Shown here piece after piece: positions 18,218-26,275 of a DNA stretch of 64,000 nt (its first letter is position 1; the number at the start of each line of letters is the position of its first letter). The translations under genes were made by a program, and so were the position numbers. Source of the DNA: CAWGET01 sp963821715 (GTDB lineage Bacteria > Bacteroidota > Ignavibacteria > Ignavibacteriales > Melioribacteraceae); the NCBI GenBank assembly GCA_963821715.1, contig CAWGET010000002.1:62001-126000 (forward strand), in the 5' to 3' direction. The notes beneath the pieces were generated by a model, which made no database searches, was not told the origin of the DNA, and saw only the letters and a list, made by a program, of their open reading frames with translations.

Positions 18218-18851
18218 TTTTCCCGCCTTTATTTAATTCATTTTCCATATCATCTTCAAATAAATTCATCATTATTTTTCTTTTCTGCTCAATAAAATCT
18301 TCATCTTTAACTATCTCTTCCAATTCGCGAGGTTTCGGTAAATCGTTAATGCTGTTCAAACCAAAATAAACAAGAAATTCGGTTGTTGTGCCGTATATTA
18401 ACGGGCGACCCATAGTTTCAGCTCTTCCCTTTATCGTAATCAAATTCTTTTCAAGAAGCGTATTTACCGTATAATCTGAATTTACGCCACGGAGCGATTC
18501 CAATTCCGGTTTCGTTATCGGCTGTTTGTAAGCGATTATTGCAAGCGTTTCAAGCGCCGCCTGGCTTAATCTTCGTTTACTTTTTTCCGTCGAAAGTAAT
18601 CCCACATATTTTGAATATTCCGGTTTAGTTGCATAAACATATCCTTCCGCAATTGCAATTATTCTGAACGGTAAATTCTGTTCATCATATTTTATATTTA
18701 TTTCCTCAACGGCTTTTTTAACGTGCTCCGTTGAAATTTCCGTATCTGCTCCGTCTAATTCTTTGATTACGTCCATCATCGTTTTAGAAGAGATCGGTTC
18801 ATCCGACGCAAAGATCATCGCTTCTAAAACAGGAATGTATCCACTATCCAT
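18198..18851 (-). CDS. scpB: segregation and condensation protein B
   Basis: ScpB is a kleisin-interacting subunit of the SMC condensin. The 217 residues begin with the winged-helix part YIPVLEAMIFASDEPISSKTM. They include the family core LSQAALETLAIIAYKQPITKPELESLRGVN near residue 105 and GRPLIYGTTTEFLVYFGL. An acidic C-terminal tail follows. It overlaps both scpA (8 bases) and rluB, so the three genes are likely translated from one message. Confidence 0.95.
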   Translation of the reverse strand: MDSGYIPVLEAMIFASDEPISSKTMMDVIKELDGADTEISTEHVKKAVEEINIKYDEQNLPFRIIAIAEGYVYATKPEYSKYVGLLSTEKSKRRLSQAALETLAIIAYKQPITKPELESLRGVNSDYTVNTLLEKNLITIKGRAETMGRPLIYGTTTEFLVYFGLNSINDLPKPRELEEIVKDEDFIEQKRKIMMNLFEDDMENELNKGGKNEDSAE

Positions 18852-19563
18852 TTGGAAGTCCGTAAATCATAAAATCATTAAAATCGTGCGTTTCTCGCAA
18901 TCCTATTCTTCCCATTTTTATCATCTCCAAAATCGCGATAAAAGTAACGATAACACGGATCTTTTCATCCATTCCAATTACAAGTTCTACAAAACTTAAT
19001 TCCCTGCTTCCTTCAATTTTTCCTAAAATATGATTCATCTGCTCATCAATTGTTACATTAATCTTTTTGACTTCGTGAAAAACCTCTTTAGGTTTCTCGG
19101 CCATTGCTCTTTTGTAAACTTTAACAAGATCGTAAATTGTTACGTTTTTTAATGCCGTATCAAGATCAGCCGGAACTTCCTTTTCATCCTCCTCAAAATT
19201 ACCGCGGAATTTTACTTTTCTTTGAGACGATTCGAGAAAGGAAAATTCTTCCGACATTTCTTTGTAACGTTTGTATTCCAATAAAGCAGCTACAAGATCC
19301 GCTCGAGGATCGATCTCCTCTCCTTTTTCGTCAATTTCTTTCGGGAGCAGCATCCTCGCTTTTATCTGCATCAGCGAAGCGGCCATCAAAATGAAATCAC
19401 CGGCAACTTCCAAATCGAGCTGCTCTATCAGATGAATGTATTCGAAAAAATCTTTTGTTATTTTCGAGATCGGAATATCGTAAATATCAAGCTCGTCTCT
19501 TCTTATAAAAAATAACAGGAGATCCAATGGACCTTCAAACTGATTTAACTTGATCGTATACAT
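18844..19563 (-). CDS. scpA: segregation and condensation protein A
   Basis: ScpA is the kleisin subunit that bridges SMC heads for chromosome compaction. The 239 residues begin YTIKLNQFEGPLDLLLFFIR, the hallmark of the family. DLEVAGDFILMAASLMQIKARMLLP follows near residue 52, and a C-terminal winged helix contains SFVELVIGM. Its start abuts the end of trpS. Spacing and overlaps with scpB and rluB indicate an operon. Confidence 0.95.
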   Translation of the reverse strand: MYTIKLNQFEGPLDLLLFFIRRDELDIYDIPISKITKDFFEYIHLIEQLDLEVAGDFILMAASLMQIKARMLLPKEIDEKGEEIDPRADLVAALLEYKRYKEMSEEFSFLESSQRKVKFRGNFEEDEKEVPADLDTALKNVTIYDLVKVYKRAMAEKPKEVFHEVKKINVTIDEQMNHILGKIEGSRELSFVELVIGMDEKIRVIVTFIAILEMIKMGRIGLRETHDFNDFMIYGLPNG

Positions 19564-20547
19564 TTAACCAAATTTCATTACGGAATGAACTTCGTCCATC
19601 GTCTTTTCCGCTTCAATTTTTGCTCTTTTTTCACCGTCGGCTAAAATAGATTCTACTTCGGAAATATTATCTTCAAAGTATAATCTTTTCTGCCTTATCG
19701 GTTCAATAAATTCCGATATTTTACCGGAGCATTTTAATTTACATTCCACACATCCGAGCGCTCCAGATCTGCATCCCGCTTCGATTTCAGGAGCATTCTC
19801 CGGATTAAATTTTTGATGATAAGTATAAACAAGACAAATTTCCGGTCTTCCGGGATCATTTCTTCTTACTTTCTGCGGATCCGTTACCGCTTTCCGCAAT
19901 CTCGCCTGCACAGTTTCCGGGATCGTCCGATAATAAAATAGCGTTATTTAATGATTTACTCATCTTCGCGTTTCCGTCTGTTCCCGGAAGTCTAGCGAAC
20001 TTCGTCAGGAGCGGTTCCGGCTCCGGGAAAGACATTCTCCATATTGTAGATTAAATTTACGCGCTACTTCCCGCGATATTTCCACGTGCGGCACCTGATC
20101 TTCGCCTACTGGAACGGCGTCTCCGCGATACAGAAGAATATCGGCAGCCTGCAAAACCGGATATCCCAAATGACCGTAAGTTACATTTTCAATATTTAAT
20201 TCGCGCACCTGATCCTTAACTGTCGGGTTTCTTTCCAGACGCGCTTTTGTTACCAGCATTGTGAAAAGCAGAAATAATTCCGTATGCTCTTTAATCTGCG
20301 ATTGACGGAACATCGGACTTTTAGCCGGATCAAGCCCCGCGGCGACCCAGTCTATTATCATATCAATTGTATTTTGATATATTTCATCAGTATTCAAATC
20401 GGTAGTAAGGACGTGATAATCCGCCACAAGATGAAAACTATCGTATTCGTCTTGTAACTTTATCCAATTCTCCAAAGCGCCTACGTAATGCCCGATGTGC
20501 AGTTTACCTGTCGGGCGCATTCCGCTTAAAATTCTTTTTTTAGCCAT
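19564..20547 (-). CDS. trpS: tryptophanyl-tRNA synthetase, frameshifted twice
   Basis: This class I synthetase charges tRNA-Trp. The N-terminal piece has the nucleotide site SGMRPTGKLHIGHYVGAL and YPVLQAADILLY. A short middle piece carries the KMSKS loop (GNAKMSKSLNNAILL). The C-terminal piece starts QARLRKAVTDP and ends at 19564. The first break, near 20024-20036, separates ...FNLQYGE from FPEPEPLLTKFARLPG and needs a net two-base deletion or one-base insertion. The second, near 19917-19921, is fixed by removing one G from CCCGGAAAC. Joined, it is about 327 residues, the normal length. Every active-site element is preserved, so this is probably a working gene with sequence errors. Confidence 0.9.
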
Positions 20548-20787
20548 AATTTGATTGAGTATTTTTCAGAAAAATTATTTTTAAATAAGTTTTAAAATAA
20601 AGAAAATATTGGAAAGATGAGGGATGAAAATGAAAAACATTGGAACACAGCTGATACAGATTTTTCTGATTACAAGATTATCGCAAAGCGAAGCCTACGG
20701 AACAAAATTACAAAATTACAAGATTAAAACTTCGATAAAATAAATCTGTGAAAATCATAACGATCAGATTCTTCGGCGTTCTAATTT
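20548..20787. other. intergenic stretch upstream of trpS
   Basis: About 240 AT-rich bases separate the start of trpS from the end of the barrel gene. There is no plausible reading frame. I see no clear hairpin terminator. The segment presumably carries the promoter for the trpS-scpAB-rluB series. Confidence 0.4.
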
Positions 20788-21402
20788 CTAAAACGCATAA
20801 GTCAGAAACAAAGCCGCTTCAGTAATTTTATAATCGGCTAAATCCACTTGAAAAACACTAAACGGATTATAATTATAAACTGATTTAACGCCAAGAGTTT
20901 GTCCAAAAACATCAAAAGAAAATTCAACTCCCAATCCTAAGAAAAGTTGTATCCGGTGCATTGAGCCGGCAATTTCTTCTTCGATTTCACCGTCTGTATA
21001 ACTATTCCATACTATAATTTTGCTTTGCAGCAGATATGAAGGCTGAAGATTAAAGATTAGATTTGAATTAAGAAATCGCGTATCGTAAGATATCTGAAAT
21101 GGAAAAGATAAATAGTAGTTTTTAATTTTAGATTCAAGCGGTAAATCCCAAAATAATTCTTCCACATTGCTTTCTAATGAATTATATTTTATTCCAAAAC
21201 TCGCATTAAAATTCCCTAATTCAACAAAAGAGTGATGAAAAGCCGCGACAAATCTAGGATTTATATCATTATCCTGCGTAAGATTAATATCATCATCAAA
21301 ATGATACCATCCATTATTCAGTCCAAGCTCGATTTGAAATTTTTTATCCTGAGCGAAAATTGAAGCTGAGAAAAACAAAACAAGCAAAATTAATTTTTTC
21401 AT
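20788..21402 (-). CDS. small outer-membrane beta-barrel protein
   Basis: This is a 204-residue exported protein of unrecognised family. It has a signal peptide (MKKLILLVLFFSASIFAQ). Alternating polar and hydrophobic strands follow, with aromatic girdle residues and a terminal strand EAALFLTYAF ending in phenylalanine, as expected for BamA-recognised barrels. It may be an eight-stranded barrel by length. It lies 34 bases after the PorV-like gene. No function can be offered. Confidence 0.6.
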   Translation of the reverse strand: MKKLILLVLFFSASIFAQDKKFQIELGLNNGWYHFDDDINLTQDNDINPRFVAAFHHSFVELGNFNASFGIKYNSLESNVEELFWDLPLESKIKNYYLSFPFQISYDTRFLNSNLIFNLQPSYLLQSKIIVWNSYTDGEIEEEIAGSMHRIQLFLGLGVEFSFDVFGQTLGVKSVYNYNPFSVFQVDLADYKITEAALFLTYAF

Positions 21403-21436
21403 TTTTAATCCATATTTTCTGAAATGATAGTAATTT

Positions 21437-22540
21437 TTAAAGTTGCGCTTTTAATTCAACGCTTAAGGCGTCTTTGTCGATTTTTTCCGCAAACCAATAG
21501 AGGCTTCTTCCATTTTCTTCATTAATTTTCTGCCAGTCAGATATCGCATAATTAATTTCTAAGTTTATTTTTGGATTAAGATTGAAGATTAGATTCAAAG
21601 GAATATCTAATCCAATTCCGAATCTATTAACAGGATTTTGTGGAGAATATGAATAAGTTTTCTTAATAACTTCTTCATTTCCTCTTCCGTAACTAATACT
21701 GAAAATTTCATATAGTGAAAACTCAATGCCAAAGTTAGGCTGCCAATCTACGAAATCGTAATCGGCGCCTTTAAAAACCGCGTCGAAAGCGAACAAAAAT
21801 TGCGCCGGATAAAATCCCAATTTCTTCTTCAAATTCGGAATTAAATTATATGATAAACCGAATCTCATATTTTGAAATAAAGGGCTTTCCTCATTAATTT
21901 CATTAAATTTGAATTTTAATTTTGAGCCAATCAGGTTTTTAAATTGAAAACCAAAGTTGAAATTGTCATTTTTTAGGAATTTTAGTTCATCCGGCATTGA
22001 ATAAAGAGCAGAGAGATTAATATCTATTGTAGACGCGGAAACGTCTTTTGTTTCGGAATATCCATCCGGCTCATAAAAAGTTAGATTAGTCATTTCCTCC
22101 GAATAAAGTCCCGCCGATAATCCTACTGCAAAATTATTGGAAAGCTGCCGGGCATAGTGAATCGAATAAATAGATTGAATAATTTCTCCGGAAGTAAAAT
22201 CAATTATATATGTATTGATTGAAAATCCGATTGTTCCATAATTTTTAGGAAGAGGAACTATTAAAGCATAATCCATCAAACTTACGTCGTCGTCAATCAA
22301 ACTTGCGACTCCGTCTCCATTAGAAAAACTAAGGGAATAATAATTTTGTTTTGCGATTCCTGCAGGATTATAAAAAAGTGCTTCGGTTCCCTCTGCAATT
22401 CCTGTGTAAACATCACCTAAACGGATAGCTTTTGCGAATCGAGGATATCCGAATAAATTCATAGCTCCGCTGATTTGTGCAGAGACAGTTGTGGATAGAA
22501 AAGTAAAAATAATAAGGAATAAAATTGATATCTTTTTCAT
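21437..22540 (-). CDS. PorV/PorQ-like outer-membrane protein
   Basis: This is a 367-residue outer-membrane protein with a signal peptide. The mature N-terminus contains RFAKAIRLGDVYTGIAEGTE followed by ALFYNPAGIAK, the pattern shared by PorV/PorQ and FadL-like barrels. The remainder is a series of beta strands (SLSFSNGDG, IGFSINTYII, FNFGFQFKNLIG). It resembles the porV gene at 44771-45931 in layout only. It may act with secretion or transport, but no partner is adjacent except the small barrel gene downstream. Confidence 0.65.
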   Translation of the reverse strand: MKKISILFLIIFTFLSTTVSAQISGAMNLFGYPRFAKAIRLGDVYTGIAEGTEALFYNPAGIAKQNYYSLSFSNGDGVASLIDDDVSLMDYALIVPLPKNYGTIGFSINTYIIDFTSGEIIQSIYSIHYARQLSNNFAVGLSAGLYSEEMTNLTFYEPDGYSETKDVSASTIDINLSALYSMPDELKFLKNDNFNFGFQFKNLIGSKLKFKFNEINEESPLFQNMRFGLSYNLIPNLKKKLGFYPAQFLFAFDAVFKGADYDFVDWQPNFGIEFSLYEIFSISYGRGNEEVIKKTYSYSPQNPVNRFGIGLDIPLNLIFNLNPKINLEINYAISDWQKINEENGRSLYWFAEKIDKDALSVELKAQL

Positions 22541-22638
22541 AGAACACCTTATAAGAAGATTTAATTATCTTAATAAAAATTACAAAAATTTATATAAATG
22601 AAGTAATAATTTTTTCAACTCACATGATGAGCAGCACA

Positions 22639-23172
22639 CTAATCAAACAAATACGGTCTCCAGGTTTCGTCTATTCTGTTTACGGTATGTTTTATAAAAA
22701 TTATATGATTCGGTTTGTAGGGATTTGTTTTAAGTTGCAGATTTGCTTCTTCCGGAGTCCTGTTCCCTTTCTTATTGTTGCACGGAAGACAAGCGGCAAC
22801 AAGATTTTCCCAAGTATCGCCGCCTCCCTTTGCTTTCGGAATTATATGATCGATTGTGAGCGGCAGATCTCCTCTGCCGCAGTAACCGCATTTGTGTTTG
22901 TCTCGTTTTAAAATATTTTTTCTGGAAAGAAGTATTTTTTTGAAAGGGACTTTGATATAGCTCTTCAGCCTGACTACCGCAGGAAAAGGGAAAGTTCTCT
23001 TTACAGAATGAAGCTGAATGCTATCCTTTGCGGCAACAAGTTCGGCTTTTTCCAAGAAGATCAGAATTACGGCTTTTTTTACCGAACAGGTTGTGAGAGG
23101 TTCGTAACTTTGATTTAGAAGAAGAACTCTTCCGTTTAAAACTCCGTTTCTCCGGGTGAAAGCTGCCTCCAA
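22639..23172 (-). CDS. HNH endonuclease family protein
   Basis: This is a 177-residue protein with a central HNH nuclease domain. Zinc-knuckle pairs CGYCG and CLPCNNKK bracket the catalytic segment LTIDHIIPKAKGGGDTWENLVAAC. The N-terminal part NGRVLLLNQSYEPLTTCSVKKAV is the typical leader of this widespread chromosomal family. The start is uncertain. The only usable codon is TTG at 23172, which overlaps a GGAGG stretch. The physiological role of these stand-alone HNH proteins is not settled; it is not obviously part of a defence island here. Confidence 0.85.
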   Translation of the reverse strand: MEAAFTRRNGVLNGRVLLLNQSYEPLTTCSVKKAVILIFLEKAELVAAKDSIQLHSVKRTFPFPAVVRLKSYIKVPFKKILLSRKNILKRDKHKCGYCGRGDLPLTIDHIIPKAKGGGDTWENLVAACLPCNNKKGNRTPEEANLQLKTNPYKPNHIIFIKHTVNRIDETWRPYLFD

Positions 23173-23265
23173 AAATCTAAAATTTTATTTTACGCTGTAA
23201 ATTTATAAAAATAATTTATTTTTATCACCGGAAAAATAAATAAAGAGCCGTTGATTGATATCGAG

Positions 23266-23553
23266 TTAATTATGGATTACTTTAATCTCCAACCGGCAAT
23301 CCAACGCTTCTAAATATTTTTTAATTGTTGCAAGCGAAGGCGAATGCTTTCCGCTGCTTAAAGACGATTCAAGTCTTGTAATGGAAGGAGATTTCGTTCC
23401 CATTTTCTCGGCTAACTGGGCTTGAGTTAAACCTGCTTTGTTCCTCGCGCGGAGCATTTCTTTTAGTAAAGAAAACTCAGGCTCAAGATCATCAAATTCT
23501 TTTTTAACAGCTAATTTTTTCAGCGCTTTATTTTTTAATTCTTCGTGTGTCAT
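23266..23553 (-). CDS. HigA/Xre-type helix-turn-helix protein, orphan
   Basis: This is a 95-residue DNA-binding protein. A helix-turn-helix of the Xre family runs from about residue 34 to 88 (ARNKAGLTQAQLAEKMGTKSPSI), and the C-terminus LDCRLEIKVIHN is typical of HigA-type antitoxins. A RelE/HigB toxin gene would be expected upstream on the same strand, but 23554-23722 has none. It is therefore an orphan antitoxin or a solitary regulator. Two palindromes lie just upstream. Confidence 0.75.
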   Translation of the reverse strand: MTHEELKNKALKKLAVKKEFDDLEPEFSLLKEMLRARNKAGLTQAQLAEKMGTKSPSITRLESSLSSGKHSPSLATIKKYLEALDCRLEIKVIHN

Positions 23554-23575
23554 TTTTTTTCATTCCACATTTAGT

Positions 23576-23719
23576 TGTAGGGAACGGGCTGGCCCGTTCC
23601 GAAAAAAGATAAATGTTTAAGCAATCACTTTATGCAAAGTATTTTAATACGTCAAAAAATTAAACGAATAAGTTTTTACAATTCTCCCGTTGTGCGGAAG
23701 CGGCAAGCCGCTTCCCTAC
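23576..23719. repeat. pair of perfect palindromes in opposite orientation
   Basis: Two strong hairpins bracket a 95-base AT-rich segment. The left one is GGAACGGGC-TG-GCCCGTTCC at 23581-23600. The right one is GGAAGCGGC-AA-GCCGCTTCC at 23696-23715. They are framed by TGTAGGGAA at 23576-23584 and its reverse complement TTCCCTACA at 23711-23719. This makes one large inverted structure. They resemble REP-type elements or a mobile hairpin unit more than a terminator, since no long T run follows the stems. A single TTCCCTACATTT also occurs near 53910. Confidence 0.6.
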
Positions 23720-23722
23720 ATT

Positions 23723-24823
23723 TTATTCCGAATTCTTTATTACGCCGCCCGCCAAAACGTAACCCTGCTCGTCGTAAATTACGAGTGACTGACCCGGAGT
23801 TATTGCGCTTTTCGGCTCTAAAAATTTTAAACGAATTTTGCTCTCGTCTGATTCTAAAATTTTTGCCGGACTTCCTTTATCAGAGTACCTTATCTTTGCT
23901 ATTACAATTTTATTTTCTTCCAATCTTTCAACGGATACATAATTAATATCTTCGGCTTCTAATTCGTATCCCTTAAGATCTTCTTTATCGCCTATTTCTA
24001 TAATATTATTTTTTTGATCAATCTTTTTAACGTACGCCGGTTTACCGAGAGCAATTCCCAATCCTTTCCGCTGACCGACAGTGTAAAAGGGAATTCCTTT
24101 GTGTTTGGCAACAACTTCTCCTTTATAAATCATATCGCCTTCTTCAAGTCCTTCTATTACATCCGGAATTTTTTCGCGCAAAAATCTTTCATAATTATTA
24201 TCGGCTACAAAACAAATCTCCTGACTATCGGGTTTATTAGCAGTTTTCAGATTAAAATCTTCAGCTAATTTTCTAATTTCATCCTTAGTGTATTTCCCGA
24301 GCGGCAATAATGTTCGGCTCAAACTTTCCTGGGTTAATCCCCACAAAGCATAAGTCTGATCTTTTCTTCCGTCGGCGGAATTTTTGAGAGAATATCTTCC
24401 TGACTGTTCGTTTAATTCCACTTTTGCATAATGCCCGGTCGCAACATATTTAGCGTCGAGCGAATCGGCTTTTTTGAGTAGCTCTTCCCATTTAATTTTT
24501 CTGTTGCAGACAACGCAAGGATTCGGCGTACGACCTCTCATATATTCGTCCACAAAATTATCAATAACTGCTTCTTCAAATGCACCCGTAAAATCGACTG
24601 TGTAATGAGGAAATCCAAATTGATCCGCTATATTTTTCGCATCGAAAATCGCGTCCAAAGAGCAGCAGCCGGATTCATGCTTGGGCGCTCCGCCGACTTC
24701 CATAAATCCCCAGGTCTTCATCGTAACGCCGATTACTTCGTATCCTTCCTTATGTAAAAGCGCCGCGGCAACCGATGAATCGACGCCGCCGCTCATCGCA
24801 ACAATTACTCTTTTTTCGTTCAA
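23723..24823 (-). CDS. mnmA: tRNA 2-thiouridine(34) synthase MnmA
   Basis: MnmA adds sulfur to the wobble uridine of Lys, Glu and Gln tRNAs. The PP-loop VAMSGGVDSSVAAALL opens the protein. The two catalytic cysteines are in GRTPNPCVVCNRKIKW and in PDSQEICFV. The central TVGQRKGLGIALG is characteristic. I chose the TTG at 24823 (reads MNEKRVIVAM) because it matches the usual N-terminus and follows AAGGAAAG. An ATG at 24853 would add ten residues. From the TTG it is about 366 residues, normal for the family. The hairpin pair lies just downstream. Confidence 0.93.
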   Translation of the reverse strand: MNEKRVIVAMSGGVDSSVAAALLHKEGYEVIGVTMKTWGFMEVGGAPKHESGCCSLDAIFDAKNIADQFGFPHYTVDFTGAFEEAVIDNFVDEYMRGRTPNPCVVCNRKIKWEELLKKADSLDAKYVATGHYAKVELNEQSGRYSLKNSADGRKDQTYALWGLTQESLSRTLLPLGKYTKDEIRKLAEDFNLKTANKPDSQEICFVADNNYERFLREKIPDVIEGLEEGDMIYKGEVVAKHKGIPFYTVGQRKGLGIALGKPAYVKKIDQKNNIIEIGDKEDLKGYELEAEDINYVSVERLEENKIVIAKIRYSDKGSPAKILESDESKIRLKFLEPKSAITPGQSLVIYDEQGYVLAGGVIKNSE

Positions 24824-25196
24824 AACTTTCCTTTCTTTCTTAAAACAAGACATCAAATATAATTAAAATTTGAATTATTTTCTATTCGGCAGTAAATTTG
24901 ACGCTATGAACTAAAATTTCATCTTAACATTAAAAAGATATAATATAGATTTCGTTTTCAGATTTGCAGTAAGGGGAATTTGGGACGGCTTATCTGTGAA
25001 AATGAACGATTCTGCGGTTACTCCGCCGCCCAGAACGAACCGTTTGTTAAAAATGAAAACTTAAAAACTGCAAAAACTTCGCGATAAAATGCCGCCGGGT
25101 TGTCCGAAGGACTCCTTTGAAGAAACGCTTGAAGTGTAATTTTTTTTGTATAAAATCCCGATTCATTTTCTTAAAGTCTATACACTCTTGCTGAAA
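24824..25196. other. gene-free stretch with one small hairpin
   Basis: About 370 bases lie between mnmA and the zinc-ribbon protein gene. There is no convincing coding frame. A short inverted repeat GTCC-GAA-GGAC lies at 25102-25112 within a GC-richer patch. This looks like a decayed member of the hairpin types at the right end of the window. The region may hold promoter elements for mnmA, but none is clear. Confidence 0.45.
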
Positions 25197-25475
25197 TCAG
25201 GCTACTCTTGTCAAAATAAAACGAATAATAAATGCAGCAATTATGGCAACTAAAATGTAAAATCCAAAAGTTTTTAAGGAATCCGTTCCGAAATTCAACA
25301 TAGGCATATAACCGCGCCAACCGCATTCCCGGCATCGGTAAGTTTTATAAAATGTGAAATTTTTCATCAGGGTTTCCTTTGTACTTCGCGCTTTTGAGCG
25401 GCGCAGTGTTCCTGTTTTTTTACAGTCGGGGCATTTTCCCAAGGCGGGATTTGTAGGTGAAAGTAGTTTTTTCAT
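25197..25475 (-). CDS. small zinc-ribbon membrane protein
   Basis: This is a 92-residue protein with two CxxC knuckles (KCPDCKKTG and RCRECGWRG) about 35 residues apart, which together form one zinc ribbon. A single transmembrane helix follows near the C-terminus (FYILVAIIAAFIIRFIL). The ribbon should face the cytoplasm if the short tail is outside. I do not recognise a named family. It overlaps the start of the TauE-type permease by one base, so coupling is likely. Confidence 0.6.
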   Translation of the reverse strand: MKKLLSPTNPALGKCPDCKKTGTLRRSKARSTKETLMKNFTFYKTYRCRECGWRGYMPMLNFGTDSLKTFGFYILVAIIAAFIIRFILTRVA

Positions 25476-26275
25476 TAGTCGAATATCATTTTTATTATTG
25501 CCACAATTAAAAAAAGTGAGAAAATTCTTTTTACCGATAAAGTTGAAAATTTAAACATCATTTTTAGGCCAATCCTGGAACCGATAACAGCGCCTAACCC
25601 GAGAAGAACTCCGGCAAAAAGATTAATATAACCAATATGATATTCTCCTACAAATCCGGAGGAATCGATCATAGCAAAAGATATTGCAGAACTAATCATA
25701 GTTAATGCCACAACCAGAGTTGAAGTACCGATTGCAAGTTTAATATCAAAGGCGAAAAGATACACAAGAATCGGGACAAACAAAATACCTCCGCCCAAAC
25801 CGCTTATGGCTGAGACTGCTCCAACGAATAAACCGAATAGAATTAAGTAGTATAATTTTAGATTTATTTTGGAGTCTGTTTCGGGAGTTTTATTCATGAG
25901 CATATTTGCGGCAACTAAAAGGAGAATTGCGGAAAATATATATTTCAGAATAGCCGGATCGATTTTGACTACAAACATGGGAACAATAAGCGCTGAAATT
26001 ACGCTCCCTAATCCCAATAAAAGAGCTTCTTTAATTCTAACGTTTTTAGAATGAAAATGATTTAGAAAAGCTCCGGACGATGAAAAACTTCCTGCAAATA
26101 AAGAAGTTGCAATTGCGGCATAGGATAATGATCCCGGCGAAACATGTAATTGAGGAAGCATAAAATAAAGGGCCGGTACAAATATTATCCCTCCTCCAAT
26201 TCCTAATAATCCAGATGCTGTACCGGTTATTATTCCAATTGAAAAAAAAATTAAAATCTGAAATATTTCATTCAC
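25475..26275 (-). CDS. TauE/SafE family permease
   Basis: This is a 266-residue integral membrane protein with about eight transmembrane helices. The duplicated family motif is clear: GTASGLLGIGGGIIFVPALY near residue 18 and GAVSAISGLGGGILFVPILV near residue 157. The family exports sulfite, sulfoacetate or related organic anions; the substrate is not shown here. It overlaps the end of the S41 protease gene by 8 bases and the start of the zinc-ribbon gene lies at its own end. Confidence 0.85.
   Translation of the reverse strand: MNEIFQILIFFSIGIITGTASGLLGIGGGIIFVPALYFMLPQLHVSPGSLSYAAIATSLFAGSFSSSGAFLNHFHSKNVRIKEALLLGLGSVISALIVPMFVVKIDPAILKYIFSAILLLVAANMLMNKTPETDSKINLKLYYLILFGLFVGAVSAISGLGGGILFVPILVYLFAFDIKLAIGTSTLVVALTMISSAISFAMIDSSGFVGEYHIGYINLFAGVLLGLGAVIGSRIGLKMMFKFSTLSVKRIFSLFLIVAIIKMIFD

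Noticed and set aside
22639..23553. HNH protein plus HTH protein as a defence system
   Set aside because: The HNH protein belongs to a common chromosomal family and the genes have a gap and no other defence component around them.
23576..23719. Rho-independent terminators for mnmA and the HigA-like gene
   Set aside because: The stems are strong, but neither is followed by a T run in the right orientation, and their shared inverted arms suggest a repeat element.
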